Shown: positions 1 to 9,708, counted from the stretch's first letter. The stretch: DNA of 64,000 nt from Bacteroidota bacterium (GCA_023425865.1 JAFABV010000092.1:8245-72244); one strand, 5' to 3'. Numbers and translations: made by a program. The notes: a model not told the origin generated them from the letters alone.

Positions 1-744
1 GGTATGGGGCGGAGAAACCTGTTTGTCAATCCCTATACGGGCGAGGTGTTGGGTTATCCGCGCTACACCAAGTTTTTCGACACCGTAAAGTCGCTCCATC
101 GCTGGCTACTCAACAAGCCCGACAACCCCCATCAGGGTTCGCTCTCCGTGGGGCGTGTCGTGGTGGGCTTGACGGCAATAGCCATGTCGCTCATCTTGCT
201 GACGGGCATATATCTCTGGTGGCCTAAGTCGCTCAAGATGCTAAGGAGTCGTTTGACGGTCAGCACCTCTAAAGGGCTGCGCCGCTTTGTCTACGACAGT
301 CATGTGTCATTGGGCATCTACGCCTGTGCGTTCCTGCTGCTCATGTCGTTGACCGGTCCCACATGGTCGTTCACGTGGTACAAGTCGGCAGCGCAAACGG
401 TGCTTGCCAAGCAAGATGGTCAGCGTGAGGACGTCCAGAAGCATGGCGAGCAACGCCAAGGCATGGGTAAAGAGTCGCATTTGGCGAATGAAATGCGGCA
501 TGGACAACCTCAAGCCAATGTGTCGCAGCGCCCCGAAGATGTAGAGGTGAAACGCCTCTCGGCTGGTGAACGGCAAGGTGGTGACGGCTTCAGGATGCTC
601 ATTGCCTCACTCCACTTTGGTGGCTGGGCAGGGTGGCTCTCCAAGGTCATCTACCTGTTGGCCGCCCTCATTGGGGCCACGCTGCCACTGTCGGGCTTTT
701 ATATGTGGTGGAAGCGGACACATGCAAGCAAGGCGCATAGGTAA
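1..744 (+). CDS. PepSY-associated transmembrane protein, 5' partial
   Basis: The reading frame is open from base 1, so the start lies outside the window; the ATG at 4 is probably internal. The visible part begins with a PepSY-like stretch (LFVNPYTGEVLGYP near residues 6-19), followed by a membrane helix at about 53-73 ending in YLWWP, a second at about 100-120, a polar Gln/Glu/His-rich loop at about 130-190, and a last helix at about 212-235 ending in YMWWKR. This helix order and the paired WW motifs are typical of PepSY_TM proteins, which are often linked to iron or siderophore uptake in Bacteroidetes. Intact family members have about 380-500 residues. Its exact role cannot be read from this fragment. 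It converges on the histidine kinase gene. Confidence 0.75.
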   Translation, partial: GMGRRNLFVNPYTGEVLGYPRYTKFFDTVKSLHRWLLNKPDNPHQGSLSVGRVVVGLTAIAMSLILLTGIYLWWPKSLKMLRSRLTVSTSKGLRRFVYDSHVSLGIYACAFLLLMSLTGPTWSFTWYKSAAQTVLAKQDGQREDVQKHGEQRQGMGKESHLANEMRHGQPQANVSQRPEDVEVKRLSAGERQGGDGFRMLIASLHFGGWAGWLSKVIYLLAALIGATLPLSGFYMWWKRTHASKAHR

Positions 745-1063
745 AATCAAGGTTCAGTAGAATCAGTGTGGGGCTACGCTCACGAGGGTCGCTCACGAGG
801 GTGCGCGATTGCTTTCTGCCTTGGTGAGGCAAGGGGCGTGTCATCTCTAACGGGTGTTGGGCACCTCCCTCCAGAGGTGTAATCGTCCCCCCCGACATCC
901 ATCTGAGGGCTATCCAAGGAAACAGAGCGTACTTGGATAGCCCTCAGCCATTGAGCGTTGCTTCCCGAGGCAAAAAGCCGATACATCCTCTTGGCGCAAT
1001 GATACGCCGAGGCCAAACATGACGCGTCTTCGCTCAGGCATTGAGCAGAGACACTCTGGTGGG
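745..1063. other. intergenic region between convergent genes
   Basis: No gene is supported here. It holds two adjacent copies of a 13-bp direct repeat (777-789 and 790-802, CGCTCACGAGGGT) and a long hairpin at 903-947. The rest shows no recognisable motif. Confidence 0.5.
903..947. terminator. bidirectional terminator-like hairpin
   Basis: A perfect 16-bp inverted repeat (CTGAGGGCTATCCAAG and its complement) with a 13-nt loop lies between two convergent genes. There is no T-run on either side, so it may act as a processing or stabilising structure rather than a classic intrinsic terminator. Confidence 0.55.
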
Positions 1064-2140
1064 TTAGAATGGTTGGGGGGTTACAGGTGAAAAGCATACC
1101 CTGAAGACATGCAGGTGGTCTTCGAAGGAATACAGTATAGACCAATGGTGGTAATCGCAGATAGACTTGGCGATGGCCAGTCCCAGTCCGTTGCCTTTCT
1201 GCCGGTCTATGGAATGGTAGAACCGCTCGAAGAGATGTTCGTGGTCCAGGGGCTTCCCCTCGGCGGTATTGGCAATGCTCAATTGGTCACGGTCAACGGT
1301 GATGAGTATCTTTCCGCCCGGTTTGTTATGCCTGACGGCATTTACGATGAGATTGTTGATGAGGCATTCTGCCAATACCTCATTACATTGCACTTCAGCC
1401 TGCCGGTCGTTGATCTGTGTAGTGATGTGTATGCCCTCAGTGAGTAATTCCAGAGAAGGCAGCAAGCGCTCTATCTTCTTGGCGAGGACTATGTGGTTGA
1501 CAATCTGATACTGTGCATTCTCGATCCGGGCCAGGAGCAACAGGTTTCTGTTGAGCATAGACATCCTCTTGACTTCGTGATAGATGTCTTGCATCAACTG
1601 GGCCTGCTCTTCGGTAACGTCTCGTGTTTGTAACATGAGATCCAGTTTCCCCATGACGATGGCGAGGGGTGTCTGCAGTTCGTGCGAGGCGTTTTCTGTG
1701 AATTGTTTCTGCACCTGATAGCTCTTTACGCTATGGGTGAGAATATGGCTCAGCGTGTGGTTAAGCTGTGCGAACTCTTCAATATTGGTTTCGGTAAAGG
1801 TGGGAATCTTACCGTCTTCCACTCTGAATGCCCTCAGCTTACTGAGCGTGTCGTTGAACGGACGCCACAGTTTCATGGGTATAAATCTCATCATCAGTAG
1901 CAACGAGAGGATGAAGAGCCCCACGATAGCCAGTAATTGGATGGCGAGTCCGATGACGGTGTCTCTCTCAATGTCGAGTTGAGATTGGGGTATATGCGCC
2001 ATGCGGGCAACTTCGATAAGGTCTTCTGCATAATAACGGGTAATGATATGATAGAACAGTGGTGCTGCTGCCACCAAGCTTGCAACCAGGAAGAGTGAGA
2101 AGTGGGACAGCAGTTGGTTGATGAGTTTCTTTTTTTTCAT
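1064..2140 (-). CDS. two-component sensor histidine kinase
   Basis: A 358-residue inner-membrane sensor kinase. Helices at about residues 11-31 and 62-84 flank a very short periplasmic loop of about 30 residues. The HisKA dimerisation domain carries the phosphoacceptor His153 in ASHELQTPL. The N box is near 255-265 (INNLIVNAVRHN) and the G2 box is KGNGLGLAIAKS near 320. The usual DxGxG loop is degenerate (NTAEG). The start overlaps the end of the response-regulator gene by 4 bp (ATGA), so the two are co-translated. The short loop suggests sensing within or near the membrane. The pair lies downstream of an RND efflux operon on the same strand, so control of efflux is a reasonable inference. 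Confidence 0.9.
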   Translation of the reverse strand: MKKKKLINQLLSHFSLFLVASLVAAAPLFYHIITRYYAEDLIEVARMAHIPQSQLDIERDTVIGLAIQLLAIVGLFILSLLLMMRFIPMKLWRPFNDTLSKLRAFRVEDGKIPTFTETNIEEFAQLNHTLSHILTHSVKSYQVQKQFTENASHELQTPLAIVMGKLDLMLQTRDVTEEQAQLMQDIYHEVKRMSMLNRNLLLLARIENAQYQIVNHIVLAKKIERLLPSLELLTEGIHITTQINDRQAEVQCNEVLAECLINNLIVNAVRHNKPGGKILITVDRDQLSIANTAEGKPLDHEHLFERFYHSIDRQKGNGLGLAIAKSICDYHHWSILYSFEDHLHVFRVCFSPVTPQPF

Positions 2141-2814
2141 GACTCAGTCCATTTATATCCGGTCCCATAGATGGTCTTGATGCAGTCGTCACATCCGCTT
2201 TTGGCCAGTTTGGCCTTGAGGTTCTTGATATGACTGTAGATAAAGTCGAAACTGTCGAGCAAGTCGGCCATCTCACCACTGAGATGCTCGGCGATGGCAG
2301 TCTTGGAGATTGCCCTGTCCTTGTTACTGATAAAGAAGAGGAGCAACTCAAACTCTGTCTTTGTCAGTTCTACCGGTTTTCCATCAACGGTCACCTCTCT
2401 TTCCAGTAGGTGAATGGTCACTTTGCCCGACGAAACCTGATTGCTGCTTGCAAACTTATTCCTTCGCAGCAGGGCATAGACCCTCATGGAGAGCTCGGGC
2501 AGGGGGAAGGGTTTGGGCAGATAGTCGTCGGCTCCTATTTCCAGTCCTTCGAGCTTGCTCTCCAGCGAGTCTTTGGCTGAGATGATGATGACTCCCACGG
2601 GATTGTTGCTTTTCCTGATTTCCCTGAGGATGTCAAGGCCATCTCCTCCTGGCAGCATCAGGTCAAGGAGTACACACTCGTATTCGTACAAAGACACTTT
2701 AAGTCGCGCCTCCTCGTAGGTGAAGGCTTGCTCGCAAAGATAATTCTGGCTCTCCAGATAGTCACGAATGCTGTCGGAGAGTCTTTTCTCGTCCTCGATG
2801 ATGAGTATTTTCAT
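2137..2814 (-). CDS. OmpR/PhoB-type response regulator
   Basis: A 225-residue DNA-binding response regulator. The receiver domain (1-120) has the acidic pair at 7-8 (EDE), phosphoacceptor Asp51 in LLDLMLPGGDG, and conserved Lys101 in LPKPF. The C-terminal winged helix (about 130-225) ends with the family signature TIYGTGYKW. It is 41 bp downstream of the RND pump gene and overlaps the kinase start. Its partner is the adjacent kinase; its targets are unknown but likely include the efflux genes in the same transcription unit. Confidence 0.93.
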   Translation of the reverse strand: MKILIIEDEKRLSDSIRDYLESQNYLCEQAFTYEEARLKVSLYEYECVLLDLMLPGGDGLDILREIRKSNNPVGVIIISAKDSLESKLEGLEIGADDYLPKPFPLPELSMRVYALLRRNKFASSNQVSSGKVTIHLLEREVTVDGKPVELTKTEFELLLFFISNKDRAISKTAIAEHLSGEMADLLDSFDFIYSHIKNLKAKLAKSGCDDCIKTIYGTGYKWTES

Positions 2815-2855
2815 GTGTGTGGCAGGTAATTTCTGTTCACAAAGATACTTGTTTT

Positions 2856-5800
2856 TTATGGATTACTATTCCCTTTAATCAGCAAAATAAGCGACGGCAA
2901 TACAATCAGCAGCAATGGCAGTCCGGCACAGAATCCGCCAATGACGGCAATGGCCAGTGGCTGTTGCATCTGCGCGCCTAAGCCAATGCCCAAGGCCAGA
3001 GGCATGAGTGCCAGTATAGCGCTGATGGCAGTCATCAGTTTGGGTCTGATGCGCAGGGCGATGGCATAGTCTACCGCCTGGTGAATATTGCCTCCTGCCT
3101 CCCTATTCTGCCGATATTGATGAATGGTGAAGATGGCATTCTCGGCGATGATGCCCACCACCATGATGATGCCGGTATAGCTGCTCACGTTCAGCGGTGT
3201 GCCGGTAATCCACAGGGCTACCATACTGCCACAGACCCCAAATATCGATATTCCGAGTATCGACAAGGAAAGCAGCCACTCTTTGACGAGAAACATCAAT
3301 ACCGCGAAGACCAATAAGATGGCAAGTCCGAGAATCGTGGCCAGCTCTTGGAATGACTGTTGCTGTTCGGCGTACGCTCCTCCATATTGCAGTGTGTATC
3401 CAGTGGGGAGATGCAGTTGTTGCTTGAAGGTGTTTTGGAGTTCGTTCACGGTAGACCCCAGGTCACGTCCTTCCAGGCGGGCGGTAAGGGTGATGTCGCT
3501 CTTGAGGTTTTCCCGTTTTTGCACAATCTCTCCCGGTAGGGTCTTCCAGGTAGCGAAGTACCCTACGGGGCGGGTGGTTCCATCGGGGAGAAATATGGGT
3601 TGTTTTACGATGAGGTCGGGCGAATTGAGCGCGTACGGCGTGCGTCTCAACAAGATACGGCGCATCTGTTCGCCATCTTGAACCGACCCAATTTGCAGTC
3701 CTCCCGTCATGGCGGCCTGCGAAGGGTCGGGCTCGATGAGGTTGGCATTCTGGCTTAGTGGTAATCCCCCGATGTAGAGTGACAGTTGTTCACTGAAATC
3801 ATTTTGGGTTAGGCCATACTGGGTTAGCGTCTGGGCGTTTGGCGTAAATACCAGTGAGGATCCGGCCGGCACAAGCCCGTTGTCGATGTCGACCACTCCC
3901 GGGGTTTTCTGCATCAGCGTTTCAGCCTTTGCCGCCAGTTGTTGCAGTTGCTGGTAATCGTCTCCAAATATTTTGATTTCGATGGGTTGTGAGGTGCTCA
4001 TCAGGTCCCCCAGCAAGTCAGTGATGCGCTGTCCGAAATCGATGGTCATCAGTGGCACTTGCGCCGAAATCGATTTTCTGAGATCGCTGATGACCTGTGG
4101 CGTTGTCTCTTTGTGGTTAGGCTTGAGTTGGATGAGGTAATCTCCGAAGTTAGACGGCTTGACGCTAAACGACATGCCCAATGCCGTTCGCCGGGAATAG
4201 GTCTGTACCTCGGGATGACTCATGATGATTTTCTCCATCTGCCTGCACAGGCGGTCTGTTTCCTCGATGTCGGTACCGGCCGGAGAATGGTAATCCAACA
4301 CGATAGACCCTTCGTCCAAATCGGGCAAGAAGCCTGTTTGCAGCCGTGAGAAAGCCGTATATCCCAATAGCGCCAGGAGACTCAATATACCCACAGCAAT
4401 GACCGGATGCCTGTAGAGGCGTGTAATCCAGCCAATCTTGCTCAGGGCGTTTTTCTCCAGTTGTTCTTTATCCCATCCGGGCTTCATAGGCTTGAACACG
4501 GTCTTTTGGGTCAGCGCCAGGTAAGTTGTGGGCAGGAAAATCCAGGACACAAGAAAGGACGCGATGAGGGTCAGCTCCATGGTCATGGCGAGATCTTGGA
4601 AAAACTTACCGGCAAGGCCACTCATCAGGCGGAATGGAAAGTAGATGACGATGGTGGAAAGCGAGGACGCGATCATGGCCGGCAACAGCGTGTGTATGGC
4701 GTGACCTACCACTTGCATGCGCGAAAGGGTGGGGTTCTCCTCCTGTTCACGGTAAATCTGCTCGATGATCACGACGGCATCGTCTAATACCAAACCTACC
4801 GATGCCGCTATGGCGCCCAATGACATTACGTTGATCGTAATGCCGAAGACCTGCATGAGGAGCAGGCTGAAGCCAAAGGTGACCGGAATGGACAGGATGA
4901 CGGCGAGGCTGGTTCGCCACGATCGTAGGGCAATGATCATGATGAGGATGGCCAGGAATAGTCCTTCCAAGATGGTGTGCGCCACACTCGAAATGCTATT
5001 GCCCACAAATGCGCTCTGGTCGTAGTATGGCTTAAGCTCGTAGCCCGGGGGGAGAACCTTCTCCACCTCTTTCTGCTTCTCTGTGACATTTTTGGCGAAG
5101 GCTAACAGATTGACGCCGGGCTGTTTCACTAAGTCGATCAATACGGCATCGTCTCCGTCAGCATTGATTTTGAGAAACTCTTGTTGTTCATGTATCTCTA
5201 TCTTGGCAATGTCAGCCAACCGCACCGTACGGTTGGCGTTGTTTCTGATGATGGTGCCCTCCAACTGCTGCAGAGTTTGCAGTCGGGTGTCGGTAAGGGT
5301 GAGGTATAACTGGTGGAAGTCTTCTACCTGTCCGTTGCTTTCAATGAAGTTGGTGCCTTGGAAAGCGGTTTTGATGTCCGCGGGACTGATCTTCAGGGCA
5401 GCCATCTTGGACAGGTCGGGTATGACGACAAACTCCTTGGCCTTTCCACCATGAACGACAACGTTACTGATTCCGTCTACTTGTGAGAACAGCGGGCGAA
5501 TCATTAGGTTGGCAACGTCACGCATCTCTATCTTGCTGTGGTTTTTGCTTTTTAGGGTAAACCCATAGACGGGAAACAGTGATTGGTTCATCACCTCGGT
5601 GGAAATGACGGTGCCTGCCGGCAGGAAGTTCTTGATTTCGTTGACCCTGCTTTCCAGTTGTGCTCTGCTGGCGTATATGTCTAATCCCCATTTGAGATAG
5701 ACGTCAATGGTACAGCTACCTCTGCTGGTGCTGCTTTTTACAGTGGTGACACCCGGTACTTTCTTTACCGCGCTCTCCAAGGGTTTGGTGACGGTAATCA

Positions 5801-5987
5801 TCATTTTGTCGACGGGCTGCTGGCCAGCGTCGGCTATCAGTGTGATACGCGGGAACTCTACTTCGGGGAACAGTGCCTTCGACGTGGTGAGGTAGCTATA
5901 GATACCCGCCACGATGAGCAGGATGCCGGTCAGGATGATCGGCTTCATGTAGAGTTGATGTTTGGATGGTTTCATGCGACTTGACAT
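2856..5987 (-). CDS. RND-family efflux pump inner membrane subunit
   Basis: A 1043-residue proton-driven transporter of the AcrB/MdtB type, the usual length for the family. After TM1 (about 16-36) come two large periplasmic porter regions and the central helix cluster. TM4 carries the paired aspartates of the proton relay in GLVLDDAVVIIEQ, the drug-efflux (HAE) form rather than the heavy-metal form. The gene lies between the adaptor gene (12 bp upstream) and the response regulator (41 bp downstream), completing a tripartite pump with the TolC-like protein. The substrate cannot be inferred from sequence alone. Confidence 0.92.
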   Translation of the reverse strand: MSSRMKPSKHQLYMKPIILTGILLIVAGIYSYLTTSKALFPEVEFPRITLIADAGQQPVDKMMITVTKPLESAVKKVPGVTTVKSSTSRGSCTIDVYLKWGLDIYASRAQLESRVNEIKNFLPAGTVISTEVMNQSLFPVYGFTLKSKNHSKIEMRDVANLMIRPLFSQVDGISNVVVHGGKAKEFVVIPDLSKMAALKISPADIKTAFQGTNFIESNGQVEDFHQLYLTLTDTRLQTLQQLEGTIIRNNANRTVRLADIAKIEIHEQQEFLKINADGDDAVLIDLVKQPGVNLLAFAKNVTEKQKEVEKVLPPGYELKPYYDQSAFVGNSISSVAHTILEGLFLAILIMIIALRSWRTSLAVILSIPVTFGFSLLLMQVFGITINVMSLGAIAASVGLVLDDAVVIIEQIYREQEENPTLSRMQVVGHAIHTLLPAMIASSLSTIVIYFPFRLMSGLAGKFFQDLAMTMELTLIASFLVSWIFLPTTYLALTQKTVFKPMKPGWDKEQLEKNALSKIGWITRLYRHPVIAVGILSLLALLGYTAFSRLQTGFLPDLDEGSIVLDYHSPAGTDIEETDRLCRQMEKIIMSHPEVQTYSRRTALGMSFSVKPSNFGDYLIQLKPNHKETTPQVISDLRKSISAQVPLMTIDFGQRITDLLGDLMSTSQPIEIKIFGDDYQQLQQLAAKAETLMQKTPGVVDIDNGLVPAGSSLVFTPNAQTLTQYGLTQNDFSEQLSLYIGGLPLSQNANLIEPDPSQAAMTGGLQIGSVQDGEQMRRILLRRTPYALNSPDLIVKQPIFLPDGTTRPVGYFATWKTLPGEIVQKRENLKSDITLTARLEGRDLGSTVNELQNTFKQQLHLPTGYTLQYGGAYAEQQQSFQELATILGLAILLVFAVLMFLVKEWLLSLSILGISIFGVCGSMVALWITGTPLNVSSYTGIIMVVGIIAENAIFTIHQYRQNREAGGNIHQAVDYAIALRIRPKLMTAISAILALMPLALGIGLGAQMQQPLAIAVIGGFCAGLPLLLIVLPSLILLIKGNSNP

Positions 5988-5999
5988 AAGCGTGTTATT

Positions 6000-6878
6000 T
6001 CATCGAATGCTTACGAGGGCATCTTCAGTAAGCCCGTAGGCTCCTGATGCCACAAATCTGTCTTTTGGCGAAAAGACAGGGGTGAGTATCTCCATTTGCC
6101 GCTTGTTGCGGTTTCCCAGGGTTACGGCTATCTTCTCCACGGTGCTGTCTGTCTTGAGACGCATTACCCAGAAGGTTGTTCGGTTGTTGTCGCTTTGCAC
6201 GGCATCGGCTGGAAGCAACTGTTGGGCAGCACGCGAACCCTGGGTTGTCACCACGGCTTTGGCTATAAGCCCCGCGGGCAGGAAGCCCGTCTTGGCGCGG
6301 GCCACATAGTTGATGGTCTGGTCGGTAGATTCCATCTCCGGGAGAGGAGCGCCCAATGTCGTGTCGAGTCGTCGCCCGCCGGGCAGAATCAGGGTACAGT
6401 GCGTGCCCTGATGTATATTACTCGCCTCTTCCGCGGGCACTTTCACCTTGAATACCAAACTCGTCTGGTCGGTGATGGTGCAGACCACTGACCCCTCGGT
6501 GACAAAACTGCCCGGTTGTGGGCCAAGCGAAGAGATGACACCTGGCCTGCGTGCCGTGACGATGGTGGGAGCCACGGCCATGTTGAGTGCCTGCTGTTCG
6601 GCACTCTTCATAGAGAATAGCACAGTTCCTCTACCCACCGTCTGTCCGGCCTGAAGATCCATCTTTAGGATATATCCTGAGATTGGGGCAGTGACTTGCA
6701 GCGTGTTGAGGTAGTCGGTGATGGCTTGAAATTCGTGCTGCTCATTGATGTTGCCGTATTCTACCCGGGCAACGGTGATGGCCGTCTTGGGCGGCGCGGA
6801 AGGGCCACTGTCTTGGTTTTTGTTTTGGCAGCTGACGATGGCGAGTGTAAGGGTGAGGGTAGTCAAAATTGTTTTCAT
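6000..6878 (-). CDS. periplasmic adaptor (membrane fusion) lipoprotein of RND pump
   Basis: A 292-residue HlyD/AcrA-type adaptor. The N terminus is a lipoprotein signal with a lipobox ending at Cys17 (AIVSC). A lipoyl/barrel-sandwich part (about 55-130, ending ITDQTSLVFKVKVPAEE) leads to a beta-barrel and a membrane-proximal domain with the typical AVQSDNNRTTFWVM stretch. No long alpha-helical hairpin is present, so it is a short adaptor (families often 350-400 residues). It is 1 bp from the TolC-like gene and 12 bp from the pump gene. Confidence 0.88.
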   Translation of the reverse strand: MKTILTTLTLTLAIVSCQNKNQDSGPSAPPKTAITVARVEYGNINEQHEFQAITDYLNTLQVTAPISGYILKMDLQAGQTVGRGTVLFSMKSAEQQALNMAVAPTIVTARRPGVISSLGPQPGSFVTEGSVVCTITDQTSLVFKVKVPAEEASNIHQGTHCTLILPGGRRLDTTLGAPLPEMESTDQTINYVARAKTGFLPAGLIAKAVVTTQGSRAAQQLLPADAVQSDNNRTTFWVMRLKTDSTVEKIAVTLGNRNKRQMEILTPVFSPKDRFVASGAYGLTEDALVSIR

Positions 6879-6879
6879 C

Positions 6880-8160
6880 TTACCAATTCCAATAGTTATA
6901 TGTGTTGATGAGTAATTCTTTGTTGATCTTGAGTGTGTTGAGGTTGTGGCTCTCTGCCGTGAAGGTCTTGAAGGCGTTCACATAATCCACCACCGAGCGC
7001 TGTCCTGCCATGATCTCCTTTTGGTAGTCAGACAAGAGTTGCCTGTATTGGGCAATGAGCTGTACAGAGTTGTCAATCTGTTTGTCCTGGCTCTTTCTCA
7101 ATTCTTCGAGCTGAGCCAGTCTGAGTTTCCGTTCGGTTTCATCGCGTTCTCTGAGCAGTGTGGTTCTTTCCTGGCTGATTTGCATTTCCCGTTGTTGGTG
7201 TTTCAGTTGTTTCCCATCGGCCAAGGTCCAGTGTAGGTGCAGTCCGGCACTAACGCCCCATCGCTTATAAAAATCTTTATACGGCCCCGTCTGACTGCCT
7301 GCGTTGGCATAAAACGAGAGTTGTGGCCGGTACAATCCTCGCTGATGCATGTAGTCGGCTTCATTTTTGAGACTGTCAAGCCGATAGGTCTCCAGAAACG
7401 CCGATGTGTGTGCAGGGGGCAGAGAAGGCTCCAGATGAACGGGCGCAATGGCTGTGGTATCTGCGGTTCCGCAGAGCGTGTTGAGTTCCCCACGATGGGT
7501 GAGGTAAGATTGCAGTGCCGCTTGTTGAACCTGCTGGTTGCTTTGTCGTTCTATCTCTATGAGTCGAATATCGGCCGGACTGGTCAAGCCGTGGGTGGCC
7601 AGCGTTCTGACCATGGCGATCTGTCGTGCCAGAATGCTGTCAATCTCTTGGCACGACCGCTGGTTTTCCATATCCAGTTGGCACAGCAGAAACTGTTCGG
7701 TTACCTGTCGTCCCAGGTCATGACCGGTAAGGCGTATCTGTTGCTCGCTGATGTCCTTGTCTATTTGCAGCCGTCTGCTCTCATCTTTGTACAGACTTGC
7801 GCCGGTAAGAGGCTGTACGAAATCTACACCGGTGAGCAGGTGGCTGCTGCTTTGTCCCAGGTCGTACCCTGTGTAGCGCTCCGCGCTCTGGGCATCTGCC
7901 AGAAAGGTGGTCTTTCCGTTGTCACGGCTGATGATAGGCACGAAGAGCAGGTCGGCGTTGAGTTCGAGGCGCGAATGGGTATAGAACGCTTTGAGTCGGA
8001 GTCGTTCTTCATCGTTCAGCTGTTGCTGGTTCTTGTTGTTGATGATCAGCGGGCTGAACTTCAGGGCATGGACAATATAGTCATCCAGCGAACGTTGTTG
8101 CGCCCTTGTTGTGAGAAGTCCTGTGTAGAACAGGAACAGTGAAAGCATGATTTTTCTCAT
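6880..8160 (-). CDS. TolC-family outer membrane efflux protein
   Basis: A 426-residue outer membrane channel protein with a signal peptide (1-20, ending TTRAQ). The body shows two rounds of long amphipathic helices rich in Gln, Glu and Leu, as in OEP/TolC proteins, and a Tyr/Asn-rich end (INTYNYWNW). It forms the exit duct for the RND pump encoded downstream. Gene order (channel, adaptor, pump) and spacing of 1-12 bp support one operon. Confidence 0.85.
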   Translation of the reverse strand: MRKIMLSLFLFYTGLLTTRAQQRSLDDYIVHALKFSPLIINNKNQQQLNDEERLRLKAFYTHSRLELNADLLFVPIISRDNGKTTFLADAQSAERYTGYDLGQSSSHLLTGVDFVQPLTGASLYKDESRRLQIDKDISEQQIRLTGHDLGRQVTEQFLLCQLDMENQRSCQEIDSILARQIAMVRTLATHGLTSPADIRLIEIERQSNQQVQQAALQSYLTHRGELNTLCGTADTTAIAPVHLEPSLPPAHTSAFLETYRLDSLKNEADYMHQRGLYRPQLSFYANAGSQTGPYKDFYKRWGVSAGLHLHWTLADGKQLKHQQREMQISQERTTLLRERDETERKLRLAQLEELRKSQDKQIDNSVQLIAQYRQLLSDYQKEIMAGQRSVVDYVNAFKTFTAESHNLNTLKINKELLINTYNYWNW

Positions 8161-8176
8161 ATTATATTATATCTGA

Positions 8177-9442
8177 TTATAATCGAACGGCTACTTTAGC
8201 TCCCAGGGTCATCACGTGCATGTATTCCTTGGAGAGGTCGCTGGGCGCAGACTGCAGCTGATAGTCGATGAATGCACTGCCCACGCAGCGCGACTGAATC
8301 TGGTAGTCTACCGAAACGCCTGTTCCCACCGTCAATCCATGACTCTTCTCTACCTGCAAGCCGCCTATGACAGTGTGCGGATAGAACACCTCGCCGGCAA
8401 CCAGTTTGGTGCCAAGCCGCCAGCGATAGGAGAGTGGCAGTGAGATGTAAGGCCCAGTACTGACCGAATAGAACTTGAAGGTATTTTCTGGGGCCTCAGT
8501 ATTGTTGATGATGTATTGGAGATTAGAGCACGAGGCTTTTCCTCCCCATCCCATATGTCGGCTGAAGAAGTAGGCACCCTCCAGCCCGGCGGTCGTTCCT
8601 GTAGAAGTGGCGAAGGTCGTGTTGTCGTCGATGTCATACTTGCTCAGCGGGATATTGAAGCCCATATACAATCCCAGAAATGAAGGTCGTTCCCAATGGT
8701 ATGCCGGAGCGTCGGTCCGCTCTATCGTGGTGTCTATGCCTTTGCCCTTGCAGAGTACATCGGCCAGCCAGTACCCCATCTCGGTGGAGAGAATGCCTAT
8801 TCCTGCTCCCACCAAGACATCGCTCAGCCAGTGTTTGTTATTGGCCATTCTCATGAGCCCGGTGGCCGTGGCTGTGCTGTAGGCTCCTATGCCGACCCAT
8901 GGACTGAGGTGTCCGTATTCCTTGTTCAGCATGGTGGCGGTCATAAAGGCTGTTGCCGTATGGCCAGAGGGGAAACTGTGCCGGTTAGAGCCGTCGGGGC
9001 GCGTCACGTGGGTAGCGCTTTTCAATGTTTGCACGGCGGAGGTCATCAACAAGGTAGAGAAAGCGTCGCTGACCAGCATCCGCTTCCATGAACTTCTGCT
9101 CTCCACGCCAAGACTCTTCATTCCCAGCATTACAATGGCCGGCGCCAGCTGGGTATAATTGTCTATGTCGCGATGGAATGATGGCATGAAGTCATTGCGC
9201 AGTGCCCTGAACTTATTGTCCTGATGCTTCTCGATGAGTCCACCAATGATGAGCGGCACCCCGAGATAAGTGGCTTTGAAAAGTCGGGTATCAGCGAATC
9301 TTTCTATGGCCGAACGCATGTAGAGCGAATCCTTGTATTCTATAGCCAGACTGTCTGGTTGGCCAATGGTAGCTTTCTGTGCCAGTCCCCATGTCGGGCA
9401 TGCCATGAGCATGATACAGAGCCTTAGCGTAGTCTTGTTCAT
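8177..9442 (-). CDS. PAP2-superfamily phosphatase with C-terminal beta-barrel-like region
   Basis: A 421-residue exported protein with a signal peptide (1-21). The PAP2 catalytic motifs are visible: K-x6-RP (KSATHVTRP, about 141-149), SFPSGHTAT (about 157-165) and NKHWLSDVLVG (about 200-210). The last 160 residues alternate polar and aromatic residues like outer membrane strands, so this may be an outer-membrane lipid or pyrophosphate phosphatase similar to LpxE/LpxF-type enzymes. It is the first large gene of the efflux operon, 16 bp before the TolC-like gene. Its substrate is unknown; lipid A or undecaprenyl pyrophosphate are inferences from the family. Confidence 0.83.
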   Translation of the reverse strand: MNKTTLRLCIMLMACPTWGLAQKATIGQPDSLAIEYKDSLYMRSAIERFADTRLFKATYLGVPLIIGGLIEKHQDNKFRALRNDFMPSFHRDIDNYTQLAPAIVMLGMKSLGVESRSSWKRMLVSDAFSTLLMTSAVQTLKSATHVTRPDGSNRHSFPSGHTATAFMTATMLNKEYGHLSPWVGIGAYSTATATGLMRMANNKHWLSDVLVGAGIGILSTEMGYWLADVLCKGKGIDTTIERTDAPAYHWERPSFLGLYMGFNIPLSKYDIDDNTTFATSTGTTAGLEGAYFFSRHMGWGGKASCSNLQYIINNTEAPENTFKFYSVSTGPYISLPLSYRWRLGTKLVAGEVFYPHTVIGGLQVEKSHGLTVGTGVSVDYQIQSRCVGSAFIDYQLQSAPSDLSKEYMHVMTLGAKVAVRL

Positions 9443-9473
9443 ATACTTGGAATGGGAGAATAGACAATCAATG

Positions 9474-9674
9474 CTACGATGGCGTGTTGGCGCAGACCTG
9501 ACGGCACAGACTCAGGCTGCAGCCGTCGACGTTGAACCCCAGGCGCCATTTGTTTGCGGGAGAATGGGGCGAGCTTGCAAAAAAGTCCATTCCAATGAGT
9601 AGGAACCACCAAGAGGCCCAACCGCAGTGTCGGAACAGCCTGTTACCTTGTTGTATCGCTTCTTTCAATATCAT
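9474..9674 (-). CDS. small hypothetical ORF at head of efflux operon
   Basis: A 66-codon frame starts about 20 nt downstream of a good -7 element and ends 31 bp before the PAP2 start. It has a Trp/Phe-rich hydrophobic stretch (WASWWFLLIGMDFF) and four Cys. I do not recognise it. It could be a real leader peptide or chance; only its position supports it. Confidence 0.25.
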   Translation of the reverse strand: MILKEAIQQGNRLFRHCGWASWWFLLIGMDFFASSPHSPANKWRLGFNVDGCSLSLCRQVCANTPS

Positions 9675-9700
9675 GACCTGTGCTGGTTATAATGTCGATG

Positions 9701-9708
9701 CAAAGGTA
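9701..9708 (-). promoter_or_regulatory. -7 element for PAP2/RND operon
   Basis: On the minus strand this reads TACCTTTG, matching the Bacteroidetes TAnnTTTG consensus. Transcription would start near 9694 and cover the small frame at 9674 and the efflux operon. Confidence 0.6.
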
